From contig CAJTOZ010000001.1 of the NCBI GenBank assembly GCA_910578095.1, positions 210,538 to 274,537 on the forward strand: DNA of 64,000 nt. Reading direction: 5' to 3'. Positions 9,268 through 16,907 of the stretch are shown in pieces. The DNA comes from an uncultured Muribaculaceae bacterium. GTDB lineage: Bacteria > Bacteroidota > Bacteroidia > Bacteroidales > Muribaculaceae. A program made the translations under genes and the position numbers. The notes under the pieces are model-generated. The model had not been told where the DNA came from. It saw nothing but the letters and a program-made list of their open reading frames with translations, and did not search any database. Numbering within the stretch: position 1 is the first letter of the stretch; the number at the start of each line of letters is the position of its first letter.

Positions 9268-9924
9268 TCAACGAATGAGGCGCAGCAGCTCCGGGAGCTC
9301 CGCCACACGATATTGCGGGGCGTGTTCCGGTGTCTTCAACGCGCCTGTCTGAGGATGCACATTAGCTCCGGGATGGCGCTCCTTCAGCATCACGGTGTGC
9401 CATCCGAGACGATTGGGCCATAGGAAATCCTTTGCAGGATTGTCACCCACATACCAGAACTCCCGGCAACCGGAGAAATGTGCTGCCGCAAGCTCAAACG
9501 GCAAAACCTTAAGTTTATCCGCTCCGATCTCTTCACTCACGCTGATATAGTCTACATAAGCCTCCAGTTCCAGCGAACTTATCTTGTTGCGTTGCGATAT
9601 ACTCCTGCCATCGGTTATGATGCCCACGCCACAACCTCTCTCCCGAAGCGCGGCAAGCACGCACTTCACATGCCCGGACACGTGAAGTTCGGGCATGTGC
9701 GTGCGATATATATCGAGCATGAGGCGCACCTCCATTGCCGGAACACGCGCATGCAACGCATCAAAAGCATTGTCGGCACCCAGCATCAGGGACATAGCCT
9801 CGCCATACGGAACGCCGAATTGTTCCGCATGCCGCGCCACTGCACGCCACCCCGACAACTGATAGTCTTTTTCGGCATACAGGGTGTCGTCCAGATCAAA
9901 AAGGACGGCCGTGGCTGCGCTCAT
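9268..9924 (-). CDS. HAD-superfamily hydrolase
   Basis: A 218-residue soluble HAD phosphatase of the IA type. Motif I is FDLDDTLY (residues 9-16), motif II is in GIITDGRS, and motifs III/IV are in ADKLKVLPFE and YVGDNPAKDF. A helical cap domain lies between motifs I and II. It is the last gene of a three-gene group with a sugar aminotransferase (4-base overlap) and an acyltransferase, so a sugar phosphate or nucleotide-sugar intermediate is a plausible substrate. General nucleotidase activity (YjjG-like) is equally possible. Confidence 0.85.
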   Translation of the reverse strand: MSAATAVLFDLDDTLYAEKDYQLSGWRAVARHAEQFGVPYGEAMSLMLGADNAFDALHARVPAMEVRLMLDIYRTHMPELHVSGHVKCVLAALRERGCGVGIITDGRSISQRNKISSLELEAYVDYISVSEEIGADKLKVLPFELAAAHFSGCREFWYVGDNPAKDFLWPNRLGWHTVMLKERHPGANVHPQTGALKTPEHAPQYRVAELPELLRLIR

Positions 9925-11057
9925 CCGAGTGCCCGCTTGATAGCCTCGGCTGTACGGCGGATATCGTCATCGGTGAGTATGGAACCGCTGGGGAGGCACA
10001 ACCCGCGCTCAAACAGTTTTTCCTCCACACCGCCGGTAGAATAATACGGCGCATCCGCGAATACCGGTTGCATGTGCATCGGGCGCCACAGCAGCCGGGT
10101 CTCTATGTTTTCGTTGGCGAGAGCCACGCGCACCTCATCGGGGGTATGGCCGGTCTCTGGATCGATAATAATTGTCGACAACCAGAAGTTGCTATTGAAC
10201 TCTGCCGATGGATTCTGCTGTACGGCCACTCCGGGGGTATCGGCCAGCAATCTGCTATATAGGGCATGGATCTCGCGACGGCGCTCCACATGTGGCCTGA
10301 GCACATCCATCTGCCCCACCCCGATTCCGGCGCATACGTTGCTCATACGATAGTTGTAGCCCGTCACCTCATGATAGTAGTACGGCCGGTTCTCACGAGC
10401 CTGCGTGGCATAGAACTTCACCCTGGCAGCCGCCTCGGCGTCCGGACACACGAGTGCTCCGCCACCGGAGGTGGTTATTATTTTGTTGCCATTGAAACTC
10501 AATGCGCCATACACTCCGTATGTGCCGCAGCGACGGCCGTCCAGTTCCGAACCGAGCGCTTCGGCGGCATCTTCAAGCACGGGAATATCCCACTTGCAGG
10601 CTACTTCCAGAATCTCGTTCATCTTTGCCGGCATGCCGTAGAGATGCACCGGAATGATGGCTTTGGGCTTGCGGCCGGTCTTGCGCTCGCGGTCGGCGAT
10701 ACATGCGTCCAGCGCCTCCGGGTCCATGTTCCACGTGTCTTTCTCACTGCCCACAAATACAGGAGTTGCACCCTGATAGACCACTGGATTGGCCGAAGCT
10801 GAGAACGTGAACGACTGACACACGACCTCGTCGCCGGCACCCACACCGAGCATCACAAGCCCAAGATGGATGGCCGCAGTGCCGGCGCTCAGAGCCACCA
10901 CGCGGCCCGGCGCACCTATATAATCGCCCAACAAGCGCTCAAATTCATCTACGTTAGGCCCCAGGGGCACAACCCAGCCGGTGCGGAATGCCTCATTTAC
11001 CCAGTGTTGTTCGGTGCCTCCCATATGGGGAAGCGACAATTTGATTGAGTTTTCCAT
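9921..11057 (-). CDS. DegT/DnrJ/EryC1/StrS family PLP-dependent sugar aminotransferase
   Basis: A 378-residue aminotransferase of the family that aminates keto-sugars on nucleotide carriers. PLP-binding features are SAGTAAIHLGL, EDAAEALGS (Asp163) and the Schiff-base lysine in SFNGNKI (Lys192). The C-terminal part has the typical WRPMHMQP segment. It overlaps the HAD gene by 4 bases and follows the acyltransferase after 5 bases, which suggests a small surface-sugar module. The product sugar cannot be assigned; pilin-glycan (PglE-like) or PseC/LegC-like activities are candidates. Confidence 0.9.
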   Translation of the reverse strand: MENSIKLSLPHMGGTEQHWVNEAFRTGWVVPLGPNVDEFERLLGDYIGAPGRVVALSAGTAAIHLGLVMLGVGAGDEVVCQSFTFSASANPVVYQGATPVFVGSEKDTWNMDPEALDACIADRERKTGRKPKAIIPVHLYGMPAKMNEILEVACKWDIPVLEDAAEALGSELDGRRCGTYGVYGALSFNGNKIITTSGGGALVCPDAEAAARVKFYATQARENRPYYYHEVTGYNYRMSNVCAGIGVGQMDVLRPHVERRREIHALYSRLLADTPGVAVQQNPSAEFNSNFWLSTIIIDPETGHTPDEVRVALANENIETRLLWRPMHMQPVFADAPYYSTGGVEEKLFERGLCLPSGSILTDDDIRRTAEAIKRALG

Positions 11058-11062
11058 TATTA

Positions 11063-12163
11063 TCAGTTACAGCTTTTTATAGTATTCCTGTTTTTCAATA
11101 CAAACGACGGCAACCGGCCGCACATGAGCCACGACAATGTGGCTGAGGGTTGCAGCACACGGTTGGTACACAGCACTACGCCTATGATGGCGGCGGCTAT
11201 GGCTGCGCTGAACACAAAAGTGGGCACAAAACCAAGCCCCATTGCCGAAAGCAGCCCCCGGGCGCTCCCGAGCGGGAAGAGAAAGAAATAGTGAAGAAGA
11301 TATATTGCCAGGCTCTCACGCCCGAGATACGCCCACATACGGGCCATCGGACGTCCGCCTGCAGGAGCACCGTCACCGAATGCGGCCTCGCTCCAAGGCT
11401 TCACCACTGCCACGCCCACTATGGCGAGCGAGATATGAAGCACAATTCCCACCACAAGCATCATGTCCACATTGAGCCATGGAAATTCCCAGCTCCAGCA
11501 TCTCATATACATGCAGATTCCTCCGATTATCAAAGCGGCTGTGGTCCATTCGGATTTACACAACCGGTAGAAGAGGTCCTGATGCCTGTGCGCCATCGAC
11601 CCGAATACGAAAACCGGGAAGAAACCCACTACAAGGGCGAGGCTGAGGTAGTTGTATATTATGCTTTTAGCCAGAAGGGCCGATACAATGACGCAGACAA
11701 TCCATGCTGCCGCATACACAAGTATCTCTGTCAAGAGATTCCGGCACTTACGCACTATCGGCACTACACATGCATAAACGACCATAATCTCGAACAGTAC
11801 GAACGTGAACCAATAGCCGTTTTTGAATGTGGATGTCCAGAAACCGCTGAAAGTGGATTCAAGCGGGCTCTCCAACCCTGAATGTGGAAAATACCACACC
11901 CAGAGCATGCCCATGGCCACCATGGGCACCAACAGCTGCAGCGCACGTTTGGCCAGACCGCTGCCACGCGCCTCGGGCCTCCACGTCATCCATCCGCTTA
12001 TGAAGAAAAACAATGGCATGTGCACCTCCCCTATGAACTTGAACAGCGGGGTGCGGTCTATCTCGCGCACGCAAAATGTTAACACATGGCCCATTACCAC
12101 CATAAAAATGGCAATGCCTTTAAGCATATCGAAGTATTGCAGTCGCTGTTTAACAGCCGTCAT
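11063..12163 (-). CDS. Acyltransferase family 3 integral membrane protein (OafA/YrhL-like)
   Basis: A 366-residue protein with about ten hydrophobic segments. It opens with the family hallmark YFDMLKGIAIFMVVMGHV and has the MPLFFFISGW loop. These enzymes transfer acetyl or other acyl groups to sugars of surface polysaccharides at the inner membrane. It is the first gene of the minus-strand HAD/aminotransferase module and is divergent from menD, separated by only 76 bases with a promoter box in each direction. Confidence 0.9.
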   Translation of the reverse strand: MTAVKQRLQYFDMLKGIAIFMVVMGHVLTFCVREIDRTPLFKFIGEVHMPLFFFISGWMTWRPEARGSGLAKRALQLLVPMVAMGMLWVWYFPHSGLESPLESTFSGFWTSTFKNGYWFTFVLFEIMVVYACVVPIVRKCRNLLTEILVYAAAWIVCVIVSALLAKSIIYNYLSLALVVGFFPVFVFGSMAHRHQDLFYRLCKSEWTTAALIIGGICMYMRCWSWEFPWLNVDMMLVVGIVLHISLAIVGVAVVKPWSEAAFGDGAPAGGRPMARMWAYLGRESLAIYLLHYFFLFPLGSARGLLSAMGLGFVPTFVFSAAIAAAIIGVVLCTNRVLQPSATLSWLMCGRLPSFVLKNRNTIKSCN

Positions 12164-12191
12164 GATGCTATCGGTTTTTATGATTACGGCA

Positions 12192-12199
12192 CAAAATTA
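12192..12199 (-). promoter_or_regulatory. -7 promoter box for the acyltransferase/aminotransferase/HAD genes
   Basis: The minus strand reads TAATTTTG, a full match to TAnnTTTG, about 28 bases upstream of the acyltransferase start. No convincing TTTG partner is visible at the usual distance. It lies 23 bases from the oppositely oriented menD box. Confidence 0.55.
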
Positions 12200-12222
12200 C
12201 AATAAATATCGTGGATTTTCGC

Positions 12223-12230
12223 TAACTTTG
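12223..12230 (+). promoter_or_regulatory. -7 promoter box for menD, nine bases before the start codon
   Basis: TAACTTTG matches the TAnnTTTG consensus. The menD ATG is at 12240, so a start site 4-6 bases downstream of the box would leave a leader of only about 3-6 bases. No good TTTG element is seen 19-22 bases upstream. Confidence 0.55.
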
Positions 12231-12239
12231 TGCAACATT

Positions 12240-13913
12240 ATGCAGACTACCGATAAATATTCCTGCCGCTTCATGGCGCAGGCTTTGAAACATTACGGAA
12301 TCACGCGTGTGGTGGTGTCTCCAGGCTCCCGCAACGCGCCGCTGATCGTGGCTCTCGCACGCACGCAGGGCTTGGAATGCACTGTAGTCGTCGACGAGCG
12401 GTCGGCTGCATTTGTCGCTTTGGGGATGGCTGTCGAAAGCCACGGGCCGGTAGCTCTGGCATGCACAAGCGGAAGCGCTGCCCTCAACTATGCGCCGGCT
12501 CTTGCCGAAGCGTTCTACAGGCAAGTGCCGCTGATTGCCATAACCGCCGACCGGCCCGAGGAATGGATAGACCAGGATGATGGCCAGACAATAAGGCAGG
12601 CGGGAGCTCTCGACGCAGTGGTGAAGGGATCTTTCAATATTCCGCCCGACCATGGCGCTGAGCCGCTGAGGCGTATGGGTCGCCGCCGGATATGCGATGC
12701 TATAGCTTTAGCCGGAAGTGAGCCATGCGGGCCGGTACACGTCAACATCCAGATAGACGAACCCATCAACGGAACCTGCGACGACAGTTCCGACTGTTTT
12801 ACTTTTCCATCGTTCGTTGCCACGGAGCGCATCATGAGCGCAACTACGGCACAATCTCTTGCCGAGGAACTCGACAAGGCATCGCGCGTGATGGTGCTCG
12901 CGGGATTTATGCCCGGGCACAACGGCTTGTCGGAAAGTCTTGCCCAGCTGCCGCCGCATTGGGCTGTGCTGTGTGAGGAGCAGAGCAATCTCCGCGGACC
13001 CTTTGTCGGCAATATCGACGCCTCGCTGCGATTTATGGAAGCAGCCGAGAAAGAATCGCTGCTTTCGCCCGATATAGTCGTCACCATCGGAGGCTCTCTC
13101 ACCTCAAGGATGATTAAGGCGGAATTGCGCGGTCGCAATATTCGCCATTGGCATGTGGGGCTGAGCGGCGGAAGTGTGGACTCGCTATTACATCTGGAGA
13201 AAAACATAGCCTGCACGACCCACGAGTTCTTCGAGGCCGTCGCGCCACGGCTCCACACACAGCCGGAAGCAAGATATCGCAACAATTGGCTTGCCGTCTC
13301 GGAGCGTGCCCGGAAAGCCACCACGGATTTTATGAATGAGGCTCCGTGGAGCGATTTTTCCGCTATGGGCTGTCTGCTGGCATCGCTGCCATCCGGAATA
13401 CATCTGCATCTGAGCAACGGCACGGCGGTGAGATATGCGCAGCTGTTCGGCTGCAGTGGCGCGGCGTCAGTTGAATGCAACCGCGGCGTAAGCGGAATCG
13501 ACGGATGCACCTCCACCGCCTTGGGGGCTGCCATAGCTGCAGGCAAGCCCACATTGATCGTAAGCGGCGACATGTGCGCGCAATACGACATGGCGGCACT
13601 GGCAATGTCGTCGATCCCCGACACATTCCGTATAGCGGTGCTCAACAACAGCGGAGGCGGCATTTTCCGTTTTATCAAAGCCACACGCGACATGCCGGAG
13701 CTGGAGCATTATCTTGCCGCCGACGTGCGTCTGCCGCTGAAAGAGCTCGCCGACGGATTCGGGTTTGACTATTACGAAGCACACGACAAATCGTCGCTGG
13801 AAAAGATGCTGCCGGCATTTTTCTCCCCAGGATGCCGCCCGGCCATACTGAATATGATTACGCCTGCCGAAACAAGCGCGCAGATAATAAAAGACTATTT
13901 TTACAGAAAATGA
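12240..13913 (+). CDS. menD: 2-succinyl-5-enolpyruvyl-6-hydroxy-3-cyclohexene-1-carboxylate synthase
   Basis: A 557-residue thiamine-diphosphate enzyme that condenses isochorismate and 2-oxoglutarate in menaquinone synthesis. The N-terminal VVSPGSRNAPLIVAL matches MenD, and the ThDP/Mg2+ region is SGDMCAQYDMAA followed by NNSGGGIFRF. I start at 12240 because the resulting N-terminal helix (MQTTDKYSCRF) aligns with the usual MenD start; the frame is open further upstream but that part lies in the promoter region and the opposite gene. It overlaps menB by 4 bases (ATGA). Confidence 0.95.
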   Translation: MQTTDKYSCRFMAQALKHYGITRVVVSPGSRNAPLIVALARTQGLECTVVVDERSAAFVALGMAVESHGPVALACTSGSAALNYAPALAEAFYRQVPLIAITADRPEEWIDQDDGQTIRQAGALDAVVKGSFNIPPDHGAEPLRRMGRRRICDAIALAGSEPCGPVHVNIQIDEPINGTCDDSSDCFTFPSFVATERIMSATTAQSLAEELDKASRVMVLAGFMPGHNGLSESLAQLPPHWAVLCEEQSNLRGPFVGNIDASLRFMEAAEKESLLSPDIVVTIGGSLTSRMIKAELRGRNIRHWHVGLSGGSVDSLLHLEKNIACTTHEFFEAVAPRLHTQPEARYRNNWLAVSERARKATTDFMNEAPWSDFSAMGCLLASLPSGIHLHLSNGTAVRYAQLFGCSGAASVECNRGVSGIDGCTSTALGAAIAAGKPTLIVSGDMCAQYDMAALAMSSIPDTFRIAVLNNSGGGIFRFIKATRDMPELEHYLAADVRLPLKELADGFGFDYYEAHDKSSLEKMLPAFFSPGCRPAILNMITPAETSAQIIKDYFYRK

Positions 13914-14728
13914 GAAACTGGACTAAGATCAAAGATTACACCGACATCCTTTTTGATTTCTATAACGGCATTGCCCGCATCACCATCAACCGACCGGAAG
14001 TGTACAATGCTTTCCGCCCGCAGACAAACGCCGAGATGCTCGACGCTATGGACTATTGCCGCCGTACCCCCGCCGTGCGCGTGGTCGTGCTCACCGGCGC
14101 AGGCGACAAGGCTTTCTGCAGCGGCGGCGACCAGCATTACAAAAGTCGCGGCGGATATCGCGATGAGGACGGCACCCCGCGGTTGAACGTACTGGAGCTG
14201 CACAAGGCCATCCGCTCCATACCGAAGCCTGTCATAGCCATGGTCAACGGCTACAGCATAGGCGGAGGAAATGTTCTCAATGTGGTCTGCGATCTGTCGA
14301 TAGCCTCATCCACCGCACGCTTCGGACAGACTGGTCCTAAGGTTGGCAGTTTCGATGCCGGCTTCGGATCGTCCTATCTGGCACGTTGCGTGGGCCAGAA
14401 AAAGGCCCGCGAGATTTGGTTCCTGTGCCGCCAATACACAGCCGACGAGGCTCTGGCGATGGGCATGGTGAACGCCGTCGTAGAACCCTCGCGCCTGGAA
14501 GATGAGACTGTGGAATGGTGCGAGACCATCATGAAGCGCAGCCCGTTTGCCATACGCATGATCAAGCGCGCGCTCAATGCCGAGCTCGACGGACAGGCCG
14601 GCCTGATGGAGTTTGCCGGCGACGCCACTCTTATGTATTACCTTATGGACGAGGCTCAGGAAGGCAAAAACGCGTTCCTTGAAAAGCGCGACCCCGACTT
14701 CGACCGTTTCCCTCAGTTCCCGGGCTGA
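13910..14728 (+). CDS. menB: 1,4-dihydroxy-2-naphthoyl-CoA synthase
   Basis: A 272-residue crotonase-family enzyme that closes the naphthoquinone ring from o-succinylbenzoyl-CoA. Motifs include NRPEVYNAFRP, the oxyanion region FCSGGDQHYK, NGYSIGGGN and GQTGPKVGSFDAGFG, all characteristic of MenB. The start is the ATG overlapping the menD stop. The gene ends in TGATG, whose ATG begins menC, so menD, menB and menC are probably translationally coupled. Confidence 0.96.
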   Translation: MRNWTKIKDYTDILFDFYNGIARITINRPEVYNAFRPQTNAEMLDAMDYCRRTPAVRVVVLTGAGDKAFCSGGDQHYKSRGGYRDEDGTPRLNVLELHKAIRSIPKPVIAMVNGYSIGGGNVLNVVCDLSIASSTARFGQTGPKVGSFDAGFGSSYLARCVGQKKAREIWFLCRQYTADEALAMGMVNAVVEPSRLEDETVEWCETIMKRSPFAIRMIKRALNAELDGQAGLMEFAGDATLMYYLMDEAQEGKNAFLEKRDPDFDRFPQFPG

Positions 14729-15747
14729 TGACCGCTGCAACGGCTTCCTGGGCACCATATCGGCTTAATTTCCGATTTGAGGCCAGGACATCCAGGGAAA
14801 GGATGCGCGTCAAGGACACATACTTTGTGCGTGTGTGCCGCGGCCGGCGGGTGGCGTATGGCGAATGCGCCTTGTTCAGGGGCCTGAGTGCCGACGACAC
14901 ACCGGACTACGAAGAACGCCTGAGCTATTTTTGCCACCATCTGGACGAATTGCCGGAATGTGGATACAGTTCCATACGTTTCGGCCTCGAGACCGCGTTG
15001 CGTAATCTTGACGCCAGTGCCGGCGACGGATGGGGCGGCACGGCCATACCCATCAACGGACTTGTGTGGATGGGCGATAAATCTCTGATGGCAGAGCGCA
15101 TAGAGGCAAAACTGGCCGATGGTTTCAAGGTTCTGAAACTGAAAATCGGGGGAATCGATTTTGAAGATGAACTGGACCTGCTGGACGCGGTGCGCGCACG
15201 CTTCTCACCGGCGGAACTTGAAATAAGACTGGATGCCAATGGTTCTTTCCGGCCCGACAGGGCGCTGCAATGTCTGGAACGTCTGAGCACCTACAGCATT
15301 CACTCCATAGAGCAACCCGTGGCGGCAAAGCAGCCGTCTGCCATGCGCCACATATGCCGGCACAGCCCTATTCCGGTGGCGCTGGACGAAGAGCTCATAG
15401 GCTGCACGAGCATGGAGGAGAAGCGTCAGATGCTCGACTATATCCATCCGTCATACATCATTCTGAAGCCGGCGCTGTGCGGTGGACTTAGCGGGGCGGA
15501 GGAATGGGCGGACGCCGCAGAAAGCGCATCCATCCCATATTGGTTCACCTCGGCGCTCGAGAGCAACATTGGCCTCGATGCCATAGCGCGCACAGCCATT
15601 AGCCGTGGCATTGACATCCCGCAGGGGCTCGGCACAGGCGAGCTGTACACAAACAATATCATCTCTCCCATCTCGCGCATTGGTGCGTCACTGCACTACG
15701 ACACGGGCCGCAGATGGGAAATACCCCAACTGCCGTGGAATATATAG
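14728..15747 (+). CDS. menC: o-succinylbenzoate synthase
   Basis: A 339-residue enolase-superfamily enzyme that dehydrates SHCHC to o-succinylbenzoate. Catalytic features are the KLKIGG lysine pair, metal ligands in RLDANG, in SIEQP and in LDEELIG, and the second lysine in ILKPALCGG. The start overlaps the menB stop by one base. It overlaps menE by 34 bases at the 3' end. Related enolase-family epimerases exist, but the men context settles the role. Confidence 0.92.
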   Translation: MTAATASWAPYRLNFRFEARTSRERMRVKDTYFVRVCRGRRVAYGECALFRGLSADDTPDYEERLSYFCHHLDELPECGYSSIRFGLETALRNLDASAGDGWGGTAIPINGLVWMGDKSLMAERIEAKLADGFKVLKLKIGGIDFEDELDLLDAVRARFSPAELEIRLDANGSFRPDRALQCLERLSTYSIHSIEQPVAAKQPSAMRHICRHSPIPVALDEELIGCTSMEEKRQMLDYIHPSYIILKPALCGGLSGAEEWADAAESASIPYWFTSALESNIGLDAIARTAISRGIDIPQGLGTGELYTNNIISPISRIGASLHYDTGRRWEIPQLPWNI

Positions 15748-16661
15748 ACTTTGTGTCGGAATGGCGCGACAGCGGAAACCACATATCCGCCCACACATCC
15801 GGAAGTACCGGCACGCCCAAGGAGATACGGTTGCTGAAATCCGATATGAGACGTTCCGCAGCATGTGCGGCCAGGATGTTCGGCCTGGACGAAAGCTGTG
15901 TTGTGGCCTCTGCACTGCCGTTCTCATCCATCGCCACAAAAATGGCTGTGGTAAGACACCTTGTGGCAGGATGCCGCTATGCTGAGATAGCACCAAGCAA
16001 TGAGCTGCGGTTGCCGCCCCACGTGGATCTCCTCTCCGTGGGACCTTCTCAAGCTCTTTATCTTCTTGAGCACCCGGAACTGGCGCGCCGCATAAAGCAT
16101 CTGCTTGTGGGCGGGGCACCAATGAGCGCTCAATTGCGCCAGGGACTGATACGTTGTGGCTACGATGTATACGAGAGCTACGGCATGACGGAAACATGCA
16201 GCAATGTGGCGCTCCGGCACGGCAACGACGATTACTTCACGGCCAATGATGGAATCTCATTCGACCTCGACCCTCGGGGATGTCTCATAGTGCGGGCCCC
16301 TGAATATTCTTTCGATGGCACCGTCACAAACGATTTGGCAGAATTAATCTCGCCGGAAAAATTCCGATGGCTGGGGCGGTTCGACAATGTGATAAACAGC
16401 GGCGGAATAAAAATTTTCCCGGAAATGCTTGAAAAGGAGCTTGCGGCATACATCGGTGTTCCGTTCTACATAATCGGACGCCCCGACCCCAAATGGGGCA
16501 CAGCCGTGGTAATGGTGGTGGAAGGCGACGACATTGCGGCAGAGGAAGCACGGAAAGCATTAAGTTCTTTTCCCGATCGCGTCCGGTGTCCGAAGGACGT
16601 TGTGGCCATACGGCATTTTCAGCATACTTCCACAGGTAAGGTGCGCAGGATAATGCCGTAA
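15714..16661 (+). CDS. menE: o-succinylbenzoate-CoA ligase (short form)
   Basis: A 315-residue ANL-superfamily AMP-forming acyl-CoA ligase that activates o-succinylbenzoate for MenB. The P-loop is TSGSTGTPKE near residue 28, followed by YESYGMTE, the WLGRFDNVINSGG hinge and the C-terminal STGKVRR lysine. It is short because much of the usual N-terminal subdomain before the P-loop is absent, as in other Bacteroidetes MenE proteins. The ATG at 15714 overlaps menC by 34 bases; a GTG at 15735 would reduce the overlap to 13. It is the last gene of the men operon. Confidence 0.9.
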   Translation: MGNTPTAVEYIDFVSEWRDSGNHISAHTSGSTGTPKEIRLLKSDMRRSAACAARMFGLDESCVVASALPFSSIATKMAVVRHLVAGCRYAEIAPSNELRLPPHVDLLSVGPSQALYLLEHPELARRIKHLLVGGAPMSAQLRQGLIRCGYDVYESYGMTETCSNVALRHGNDDYFTANDGISFDLDPRGCLIVRAPEYSFDGTVTNDLAELISPEKFRWLGRFDNVINSGGIKIFPEMLEKELAAYIGVPFYIIGRPDPKWGTAVVMVVEGDDIAAEEARKALSSFPDRVRCPKDVVAIRHFQHTSTGKVRRIMP

Positions 16662-16727
16662 AACGCTTCCGAAAGGCCCTAAAGTAAGCGCAAAACGTGT
16701 GCCGGGACCAACTTTTATTGTGTTTTT

Positions 16728-16758
16728 TTTGTTAATTAGGAAAACTGTAGTAATTTTG
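16728..16758 (+). promoter_or_regulatory. Consensus Bacteroidetes promoter upstream of rho
   Basis: TTTG at 16728-16731 and TAATTTTG at 16751-16758 are separated by 19 bases, the textbook -33/-7 arrangement. Transcription would start near 16763, giving a leader of about 145 bases before the rho ATG at 16908. A leader of that length leaves room for regulation such as Rho-dependent feedback, which is my inference. Confidence 0.75.
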
Positions 16759-16907
16759 TGCTCGGAAAGACGCTCTATTCATTGCAGTTTTTCTAAAATC
16801 CCTCTTATATATTTTATCATTCAGGATATCTACAGGACGCAGGTCATCAAACGGTATTTGTGCTTGATGCAGGACCGCACCCGATCAGTATTCCCCCTAC
16901 ATTATAT

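Noticed and set aside
9921..11057. DegT-family aminotransferase as the missing LegC of the legionaminate-like operon
   Set aside because: It is in the right superfamily, but 42 kb away in a different module with an acyltransferase and HAD enzyme. Nothing in the sequence ties it to the LegB product.
12515..13693. Long open frame (about 390 codons) on the minus strand inside menD
   Set aside because: Antisense to an intact menD with all family motifs; the translation is Ser/Arg-rich without recognisable domains.
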